Source: a virus. From it: a stretch of DNA of 45,761 nt. The stretch covers positions 1-45,761 of the IMG/VR virus record IMGVR_UViG_3300042691_024710, one strand, 5' to 3'. Positions 39,766 to 45,761 of the stretch are shown here, in pieces. Position numbers and translations under genes: made by a program. Numbering within the stretch: position 1 is the first letter of the stretch; each line of letters opens with the position of its first letter. Below the pieces are notes generated by a model, which made no database searches, was not told the origin of the DNA, and was given only the letters and a program-made list of their open reading frames with translations.

Positions 39766-42700
39766 ATGGGATGTACTTATGAATTTATGGGTAAACTTTA
39801 TACTAAGGAGCAACTAACTCAGTTGCTCCAGGATAAAGGTATTCAAAATAAAATAAAAGTATTAGAACGTAATCTTACTGAAGATTATGGAGTATCTAAT
39901 TCACCTGAAGAAACATCTTATGAATTTTCAGAAGAAGATTTTGTAGCATTTGATGATACTATACCTACTAATGATGACAATATTAACTTTGATATTGCTC
40001 AAGAAACTGATGTAGATATGGTATTAGATTATGATAAACTTGTAAAGTTTAAAAGAAATCTACTCAATACTCTTAACAACAGGATAGCTAATCTTAGAAG
40101 TTATATTGCTTCATTAACTGATAAGAATAAAATAAAAACTAATACAAAGTTAGTAGAAGAATTACAAGAAAGAGCTAATATATTAGACCAGGAAATATAT
40201 AATGAAAAGAATGCAGGTGAAACATCTTTACAAAAATTAAAATTTCAAGCTCAAAGAGATTTAGAAAGACTTGATAAACTATTAAGTCCTAATGAAGCAT
40301 TAACAGATGAATATGAAAATCTACAAGAAGCTAAAAAGATACTTAACTTTTATAAAGCATTAGAATTAGTTCCAAGTAAAATTGATGTAGACAATAATGC
40401 ATTTAGTGTTCATCCATTTTTTAACATTGAAGAAATATTAGGACCAGAGGGTAAACCTATTATAGCTGATGAAATAGCTGCTGTATTTAATAATATAGCA
40501 GCAGAGTTTAAGAAAAAAGAAAAACCATACAATGATAGACAAAAAGTATTGTTAGAAAAAATAGTTAATTCTAATCCTAAAGTAAGAGAAATATTAGGAG
40601 AGAAATCTTATGATGAATTAATGCAAAACCTTGATGATGCTCATTATGTTGACATGTGGTTAATGGAAGCAAACAGAGGTATATTTTCTAAGAATGGTTT
40701 AATTCCACAAGTAGCATTAGAAATAATACAAGATAATGAAACTGAAAGTTTAAGTAAACATAAAGTATTTGAAGAAAAGCATAATGAACTTTTACCTAAA
40801 GTAAGAGCAGCATTAAAAAGATTAAATACAGGTTTACTTTCAGGATTAAAAGGAGTATCATATAATATATTTTTTCAACAAGTATTACCTGGAAAAACAG
40901 GTAATAAGCTTGTAAATAGATTTTCACAGGATTACTTTGATAGTATAGGTAATGTACTATTTAGATTTAAAGAATCATTGTTAAAAGCTCAGGCATTATC
41001 TCCAACAGAATTAAATGAAGAAGGAGATGAAGTAAGAAAAAAAGCTATTAATAATGCTTATGAAGCTAAACAAAAATGGTTTAGAGAAAATACAATGATG
41101 CTTGACATCAGAAAGTTACCTGAAATAGCAGCAATATTTCCTGAATTTGAATTGCAATCTCAAGATGATGGAGGTAAACATAAACAAGAGTTAATAGACC
41201 AATTAGGTGAAATAGGATATAAAGAGCAATTGAATAAACAGGTTAATGAAATTAAAAAATATATAGCCTGGAGAGATTCAATTCAAGAAATGTATCTTGA
41301 ACAAAGAAATGCAGAAAGTATAGGTGACTTAACTCAAGATGAATTAAACAATCTTAAACTTACATTAGGAACTCACAATCCATTTAATGCAGCAGCTTAT
41401 TTTTATGATAATGAAAAAGTAAAAGTAGGAGGTAAATTTGAAAATAGTTCAATGAATTATAATGTAACTATTCCAAGAAGATATAAAGCTGAAGCATTAA
41501 TAAATGCACAAGGTAAACTTACTATTAAACCAACTGGACAAGAAACAGGATTCTATGATAAAAATTATGAAACAATAGAATCTGATAAAGATTTAAAAGC
41601 TTACTATGATTTGATTAGTGAAAGAATGGAACAGGTAAGTGATATATTTCCTGAAGAAGTTAGAAAGAATTTGTTTTCAGGTTCTTTACCTATGATTAGG
41701 AAAACAGTAGCTGAAATATTAACTGACCCTAATATTCCTATTCTCAAAAGATTATCTAAAGCACTTAGTCAAATATATGAAAATATTAAATTAGGATTTG
41801 GTGTAAATCCTGATGATAGTATTTACCAAGATACTTTAGATGTCATTACTAATAAAGCAGAACCTAAAGTAAATGCATCATTTTTAAATAATAACAAAGA
41901 AGCAATATCTGAAAGATATGATATTGCAAAAAGAAAATTAAACAATGAATTAAAAAAAGCAGGATTACCTTTAAGAGTAAATAAATATACTGAAATATTA
42001 ACTGATGCTTTACCTTATCCTGTAACAAAATTATTAGCAGATAAATTAGGAATACCTGCAACTACTAATGCATTAAAAGCTAAGTTTGGTGAAAAAATAA
42101 AAGTAGGTGATGTATTATATAAATTAACTATATCAGAATTAGTTGAAGATAATTCATTAGACTTACCTAAGATTATAAAGTATTATTCAATGATGGGTGC
42201 TGAATATGAAGCAAGGCAAAAATCATTACCCTTAATATCAATACTTAAACAACATTATAATCAAATTAAAACTTCATTAAAAGCAGGACAAACTTTAAGA
42301 ACAAGAGCTAATACTCAATTTGAATCCTGGTTTAACAGAGTAGTGTTAGGTAATACTTTTGAAGATAAATTTGGAGTAGAAAAGAAAAGTACACTTGAAG
42401 AAAAGAAAACTGCTAAAGATAAAGTAAAAGCATTCTTTAAAGGTAGATTACTTTCAGGTGAAGATGAAAAAATGAGAAAAGATATTAACTCTTTAATAAA
42501 TGATATTGATAAAGAAATAGTTGATGTATCACAAGATAAGTCAGTAGAAGCTCAAGTAAAACTTAATAAGTTAATAGAAGAAAAAGATAAATTAATAATT
42601 AAGAGAGAAAAGTTAGGAAAAAGAGGTTCATTGTCAAAAGGTATTGATGCATTATTAAGTCATATTAGATTCTTAGGATTAGGTTATAAACTTAGTTCTA

Positions 42701-44442
42701 TGGTAACCAACTTCTTAGAAGGTCAAATAGCTAACATGACTATTGCAGCAACAGGGGATTATTTTGAACCTAAGCATTATTATAGAGCAATGCATATTGT
42801 TAAAGGTAGTATAGTTAAAAATGCTACTTTTGGTAAATTTGCAACTAATGGTTCACAAAAAACAAGAATATTTGCTGATAGATTTGATATACTTCAGGAT
42901 TCAACTAATGAATTACAAAAAGCATCTCAAAAAACTGCATTGAGTTATGTAGATTATGTTACTCCATATACAGGTAATAAAAGAGTAGAATACTTAAACC
43001 AAACTCCATTAATGGTAGCTGTAATGTTAGATACTGAAATTACAGGAAAGAATGGTAAAAAAAGTAGTTTATGGGATGCATTAGAAGCTAATGGAAAATT
43101 AAAACCTGAATTTGCTACTAAAGAAAATATTGAAGCATGGGAAGAAGGAAGAGGAGAAAAAGCTCAAGCATTTAAAAAGAATGTTAGTAATGCTATTGTA
43201 ACTGCTCATGGTAACTATGATAAGTTAAGAGGTATAATGGCTAAAGAATCAGTAGCAGGAAAAGTATTATTAATGTTTAAAACCTGGATTGGTTCTCAAT
43301 TATATCAAAGACTTGCTATTGAACAAGATGATTTATCAGCAAATGCTAAAGGATATAAAGGTAGATATAGGTCACATACTAAAGCATCTGCAATGTTACA
43401 TGGAGCATTAATAGGTGGAGCATTTGCAAGTTGGCCAGGAGCTGTTTTAGGAGGTGTATTTGGCTTAGGAGTTGCTATATATCAAGGTAAAGCAGTTAGT
43501 AAAACAGAACAAGAAAGTTCAATTGGTATATTAAAAGAAACATTATTTTTACTTAAAGCTATATTAAGAAAAATGATAGGTGCTCCTATTAGTCTTATAA
43601 CAGGTAAAAAAGCTAGTACTATTATTAATTATGTAGCAGGTAAAGAAATTATTTCAGAATATAGTAACTATGACAAATTAGTAGGTGCTCAATTTACAGA
43701 AAGAGATAAGAAAAATATGAGAGCATTAGTTTCTGAAATGTCAATTCAATTATCATTACTTGGATTTGGATTATTAGTAAAACAATTATTATGGGATGAC
43801 GATGATGAAGAAGATGACCCTAAAAGAATAAATCATAATATTTTAATGAACTATGTAAATCAATTACAAGAATCAGCAGCATCATATATTATATTACCTA
43901 ACTCATTTGAAACATTATTTGGTAGAGTAGGTTTATTTGATTTTTGTAATAAAGTTGGTAAAGTAGTAAATTCATTAACAGATTATGCTAATAAAAATGA
44001 TATATCAACTGATGGTGCTAATCAAGGAGAATCTAAAATGTTGGAAGCACTTAAAAAAGTTACACTTCCTGCTATTGTAACTCAAGATGCATTAGGATTT
44101 GAAACTTTAGGTGAAAGACAATTTTCTCCTACATTTTATGATGACTGGTTTTGGGATGATGAAAAAGTAGCAAGAAGAGTAATAGAACAAAAAAGAGCAG
44201 TAGTTAAAAAAGAATTAGAAAAAGAAGGAATACCTGAAGAAAAAATAAAAAAAATATTAGATAGAACTTTAAAGCTACCTAAAGATATTGATGACCCTAA
44301 TAGTAGAACAGCAACTAAAAGTATTAAAAAAGAAAAAGAAAAACTAACTGATGAAAAAAAGAAATTTGTTAAAGAGTATGAAGAGAATTTAAAACAAAGA
44401 ATGAAAGAAGAGCAAGAAGAAGAAAAAGAAGAGGAAAAATAA
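39766..44442 (+). CDS. Large cargo / ejection protein with hydrophobic C-terminal region
   Basis: This 1558-residue protein starts 11 bases after the previous stop and is the last gene of the rightward operon. The N-terminal two thirds are helical and highly charged (about 70-190 and 460-530 coiled-coil-like). The C-terminal third has GKVLLMFKTWIGSQLYQRLA (about 1165-1184), a Gly/Ala-rich hydrophobic stretch ASAMLHGALIGGAFASWPGA and onward (about 1205-1243), a second hydrophobic helix SIQLSLLGFGLLVKQLLW next to an acidic run (about 1326-1350), and a Lys/Glu-rich tail ending EEKEEEK. Only C3 and C1394 are seen. I do not assign a family, though the C-terminal region resembles domains at the ends of phage polyvalent proteins. 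Membrane association during ejection is an inference from the hydrophobic stretches. Confidence 0.75.
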   Translation: MGCTYEFMGKLYTKEQLTQLLQDKGIQNKIKVLERNLTEDYGVSNSPEETSYEFSEEDFVAFDDTIPTNDDNINFDIAQETDVDMVLDYDKLVKFKRNLLNTLNNRIANLRSYIASLTDKNKIKTNTKLVEELQERANILDQEIYNEKNAGETSLQKLKFQAQRDLERLDKLLSPNEALTDEYENLQEAKKILNFYKALELVPSKIDVDNNAFSVHPFFNIEEILGPEGKPIIADEIAAVFNNIAAEFKKKEKPYNDRQKVLLEKIVNSNPKVREILGEKSYDELMQNLDDAHYVDMWLMEANRGIFSKNGLIPQVALEIIQDNETESLSKHKVFEEKHNELLPKVRAALKRLNTGLLSGLKGVSYNIFFQQVLPGKTGNKLVNRFSQDYFDSIGNVLFRFKESLLKAQALSPTELNEEGDEVRKKAINNAYEAKQKWFRENTMMLDIRKLPEIAAIFPEFELQSQDDGGKHKQELIDQLGEIGYKEQLNKQVNEIKKYIAWRDSIQEMYLEQRNAESIGDLTQDELNNLKLTLGTHNPFNAAAYFYDNEKVKVGGKFENSSMNYNVTIPRRYKAEALINAQGKLTIKPTGQETGFYDKNYETIESDKDLKAYYDLISERMEQVSDIFPEEVRKNLFSGSLPMIRKTVAEILTDPNIPILKRLSKALSQIYENIKLGFGVNPDDSIYQDTLDVITNKAEPKVNASFLNNNKEAISERYDIAKRKLNNELKKAGLPLRVNKYTEILTDALPYPVTKLLADKLGIPATTNALKAKFGEKIKVGDVLYKLTISELVEDNSLDLPKIIKYYSMMGAEYEARQKSLPLISILKQHYNQIKTSLKAGQTLRTRANTQFESWFNRVVLGNTFEDKFGVEKKSTLEEKKTAKDKVKAFFKGRLLSGEDEKMRKDINSLINDIDKEIVDVSQDKSVEAQVKLNKLIEEKDKLIIKREKLGKRGSLSKGIDALLSHIRFLGLGYKLSSMVTNFLEGQIANMTIAATGDYFEPKHYYRAMHIVKGSIVKNATFGKFATNGSQKTRIFADRFDILQDSTNELQKASQKTALSYVDYVTPYTGNKRVEYLNQTPLMVAVMLDTEITGKNGKKSSLWDALEANGKLKPEFATKENIEAWEEGRGEKAQAFKKNVSNAIVTAHGNYDKLRGIMAKESVAGKVLLMFKTWIGSQLYQRLAIEQDDLSANAKGYKGRYRSHTKASAMLHGALIGGAFASWPGAVLGGVFGLGVAIYQGKAVSKTEQESSIGILKETLFLLKAILRKMIGAPISLITGKKASTIINYVAGKEIISEYSNYDKLVGAQFTERDKKNMRALVSEMSIQLSLLGFGLLVKQLLWDDDDEEDDPKRINHNILMNYVNQLQESAASYIILPNSFETLFGRVGLFDFCNKVGKVVNSLTDYANKNDISTDGANQGESKMLEALKKVTLPAIVTQDALGFETLGERQFSPTFYDDWFWDDEKVARRVIEQKRAVVKKELEKEGIPEEKIKKILDRTLKLPKDIDDPNSRTATKSIKKEKEKLTDEKKKFVKEYEENLKQRMKEEQEEEKEEEK
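39807..39829 (+). other. GC-rich hairpin inside the start of a coding region
   Basis: GGAGCAAC (39807-39814) and GTTGCTCC (39822-39829) form a perfect 8-bp stem, extendable by one A-T pair, about 40 bases after the ATG of the 1558-residue gene. Such G/C-rich pairing is unusual in this AT-rich DNA. It encodes part of KEQLTQLLQ and there is no T tract, so it is not a terminator. It could slow ribosomes or be chance. Confidence 0.4.
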
Positions 44443-44468
44443 CAAGTAACATTGTTGGCTATAAAAAT

Positions 44469-44499
44469 AAAAAAGCAACCCATTACAGGTTGCTTTTTT
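44469..44499. terminator. Bidirectional terminator between converging operons
   Basis: A perfect 12-bp stem (44469-44480 with 44488-44499) has a G/C core GCAACC/GGTTGC flanked by six A on the left and six T on the right, with a 7-base loop. Read from either strand it ends in a T tract. It lies between the stop of the rightward cargo operon (44442) and the stop of the leftward DUF3310 gene (44534), so it can end both transcripts. Confidence 0.95.
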
Positions 44500-44533
44500 C
44501 ATGAAAACACACAAATTAAAACACAAGAGACAC

Positions 44534-44752
44534 TTAACACTTATTTTTTAAACTTTCTATTTTTCTTTCAATATACCATTTTGCTTTTTCTAAATCCTGA
44601 ATTATAGAATCTTTTTTACCTGCTCTTGAAATATATTTTACTGCATTACCAAGATGAAAGTCAAGATTCCAAGCTTCAATAACTTTAATAGCTTCATATA
44701 CATTTTCTTTTCCACCATAATGATTAGGATGGTTTACTTGCTCTCTTTCCAT
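44534..44752 (-). CDS. DUF3310 family protein (T7 gp1.7-like)
   Basis: This 72-residue protein has the DUF3310 pattern: VNHPNHYGG at 6-14, AIKVIEAWNLDFHLGNAVKYISRAGKK through the middle, and DLEKAKWYIERKI near the end. Small phage proteins of this family include T7 gp1.7, reported as a nucleotide kinase; whether this shorter version has that activity is unknown. It starts two bases after the stop of the upstream leftward gene, so the two are co-transcribed. With the dUTPase upstream, a nucleotide-metabolism role is reasonable. Confidence 0.85.
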   Translation of the reverse strand: MEREQVNHPNHYGGKENVYEAIKVIEAWNLDFHLGNAVKYISRAGKKDSIIQDLEKAKWYIERKIESLKNKC

Positions 44753-44754
44753 TT

Positions 44755-45468
44755 TTAAAATTTTATAACATTATAAGAAATTCCTACACCAATAAAAGGT
44801 ACAGGTTTAAAATTTATAAAGTCTAATCCATAACCTGCAGTAATACCAAGTCCAAAATGTTTAGGTTTAGGTAATGTAACTTTATAAGCTAACATATCTG
44901 TAACTTTAGTATATGGATTGTCATTAGTGACTAAAACCTCCATTTTCCTGGTCTTCTTGTTTTTAATAAAAGCTACTGAGTATTTGTTATTAATTTCTAT
45001 TGAAATGTCAGAGCTTTGAAAATTGACTTTTCCATTCAAATTTACCCAATTATCATTAAATTTTATAAGAAATTCTTCTCTTTCTTTTCCTGTACTATCA
45101 ACATAAATTACAGTACTATCAGTTTTAAAAATAGTATCAAATTTTATTTTCTCCTGAACTACTGTTATTGTTTCAGGTTTTTGACCTTTATATTTCTGAA
45201 TTTCAAACTGTAATGCTTTTACAATTTCTCTATCAGATTTTAATCTTAATATTTTTTCAGCATTTTGAATTTGTAATACTTCTATTGCTGCTACTGATTT
45301 ACCATATCTATCTTTGTAATGCTTAACAGTATCTAATAATAAAATTTGATTTTCATATTTTGTTTTAAATTGTTGTACTATATTTCTATGACTACAATCA
45401 GTTGCTAATAGAACAAAAATAATAATTATAAGAATACCAATTGATAAGTTTTTTATATCTGTGTCCAT
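44755..45468 (-). CDS. Envelope-spanning protein, spanin-like candidate
   Basis: The protein has 237 residues when started at 45468 (MDTDIKN). An in-frame ATG at 45522 would place the upstream terminator hairpin inside the gene, so 45468 is preferred. Parts: an N-terminal membrane helix (about 7-23, LSIGILIIIIFVLLA) ending ATDC, which is not a good lipobox because D precedes the cysteine; a heptad-rich region (about 28-95); a beta domain with TVIYVDSTGKEREEF; and a C-terminus HFGLGITAGYGLDF..PFIGVGISYNVIKF with alternating aromatic residues and a final Phe, like the last strands of an outer-membrane protein. An inner-membrane anchor, a rod and an outer-membrane-like end suggest a spanin-type lysis protein; this is inference. 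Similar endings occur in other Bacteroidota phage proteins as I recall. Confidence 0.6.
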   Translation of the reverse strand: MDTDIKNLSIGILIIIIFVLLATDCSHRNIVQQFKTKYENQILLLDTVKHYKDRYGKSVAAIEVLQIQNAEKILRLKSDREIVKALQFEIQKYKGQKPETITVVQEKIKFDTIFKTDSTVIYVDSTGKEREEFLIKFNDNWVNLNGKVNFQSSDISIEINNKYSVAFIKNKKTRKMEVLVTNDNPYTKVTDMLAYKVTLPKPKHFGLGITAGYGLDFINFKPVPFIGVGISYNVIKF

Positions 45469-45483
45469 AAGTGTAAATTTAAT

Positions 45484-45512
45484 AAAAAAGTGAGATATTT
45501 CTACCTCACTTT
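45484..45512 (-). terminator. Terminator after the dUTPase gene (leftward)
   Basis: An 8-bp perfect stem (45487-45494 with 45505-45512) reads AAAGTGAG, 10-base loop, CTCACTTT on the minus strand and runs into TTTTTTATT. It lies between the dUTPase stop (45547) and the start of the next leftward gene (45468), so it would end or attenuate the dUTPase transcript. I see no obvious Bacteroidota promoter (TAnnTTTG) in the gap, so the downstream genes may depend on readthrough. Confidence 0.75.
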
Positions 45513-45546
45513 CTGCTTTCAATAAAAATCATTAAACTTGTAAAAA

Positions 45547-45761
45547 CTATAATATGCCAGTACTTCCAAAACCATTAAAGCTTCTATCTGTATTTCCAAG
45601 TTCATCAACTATTAGAAAAGAAGCTGTTTCATATTGAGTTATAATACCTTGTGCAATTCTTTCACCTATTGTAATTTTAGATAAAGATTGTGTCATATTA
45701 GAAAGTATAACTCCTATTTCTCCTCTGTAATCTGAATCTATTGTTCCAGGAGAATTAAATA
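45547..45761 (-). CDS. dut: dUTPase, C-terminal part (runs off window)
   Basis: Seventy C-terminal residues are visible on the minus strand; the start lies beyond the window. The trimeric dUTPase motifs are clear: motif III NSPGTIDSDYRGEIGVIL, motif IV GERIAQGII, and the flexible C-terminal motif V RSFNGFGSTG with the Arg and the Phe that closes over the uracil. The enzyme converts dUTP to dUMP and pyrophosphate and keeps uracil out of DNA. It ends in TAG, the only TAG stop among the genes here. If TAG were read as glutamine, five more residues would follow before a TAA. Confidence 0.95.
   Translation of the reverse strand, partial: FNSPGTIDSDYRGEIGVILSNMTQSLSKITIGERIAQGIITQYETASFLIVDELGNTDRSFNGFGSTGIL

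Noticed and set aside
45016-45213. Rightward 65-codon frame inside the spanin-like gene.
   Set aside because: The translation is Phe/Ile/Tyr-rich with no domain features, and the leftward gene has coherent membrane, coiled-coil and beta parts.
1-45761. Searched by eye for CRISPR arrays, tRNA genes, insertion sequences and an integrase or attachment site.
   Set aside because: No regularly spaced repeats, no cloverleaf-like GC-rich segment with the TTC-A loop, and no transposase or integrase motif was seen. The genes are packed with gaps under 100 bases, leaving little room for such elements.

Overview
This window is the late (virion) half of a tailed-phage genome that fits the crAss-like group (order Crassvirales), with a host probably in the phylum Bacteroidota. 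Four things support this. First, the gene order PD-(D/E)XK nuclease, small ring protein, IHF-like protein, P22 gp4-like adaptor, very large tail protein, glycine-motif cargo protein, giant virion RNA polymerase is the crAss structural block. Second, the polymerase carries the DFDVD (DxDxD) active-site motif at nt 31151-31165. Third, the DNA is very AT-rich and no gene has a Shine-Dalgarno box; starts sit behind A/T-rich leaders as in Bacteroidota. Fourth, a fiber gene carries SprB-like repeats typical of Bacteroidota surface adhesins. All family calls come from reading the sequence, not from a database search.

Layout. Nt 3-89 is the end of an upstream gene, closed by a strong terminator (93-116). 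Nt 146-6614 is a cassette of head/tail decoration and fiber genes with a probable holin and a membrane/coiled-coil protein inside it, closed by a second terminator (6644-6671). Nt 6680-14307 holds the nuclease and the ring, adaptor and tail-muzzle genes, with overlapping starts and stops. Nt 14307-44442 holds five cargo/ejection genes: 1154, 839, 5877, 594 and 1558 residues. The 5877-residue gene alone covers about 38% of the window and combines a virion RNA polymerase, a degenerate metallopeptidase-like domain and a C-terminal SF1B (Dda/RecD-like) helicase. The next gene carries an intact HExxH metallopeptidase-like domain plus a P-loop domain. A bidirectional terminator (44469-44499) separates this rightward operon from three leftward genes: a DUF3310 protein, a spanin-like envelope protein, and the C-terminal end of a dUTPase that runs off the window.

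How the parts work together (inference). Adaptor and muzzle proteins close the portal and tail. The cargo proteins are packaged and pass into the cell with the DNA, where the virion polymerase would start early transcription. The main unexplained patterns are: near-complete cysteine depletion of the five cargo proteins (about 10,000 residues, 7 cysteines by eye, 5 of them within three residues of a terminus); an outer-membrane-barrel-like strand array in the first cargo protein; a long hydrophobic stretch inside the tail muzzle; an active/degenerate pair of metallopeptidase domains; and a spanin candidate whose C-terminus looks like an outer-membrane beta-hairpin.
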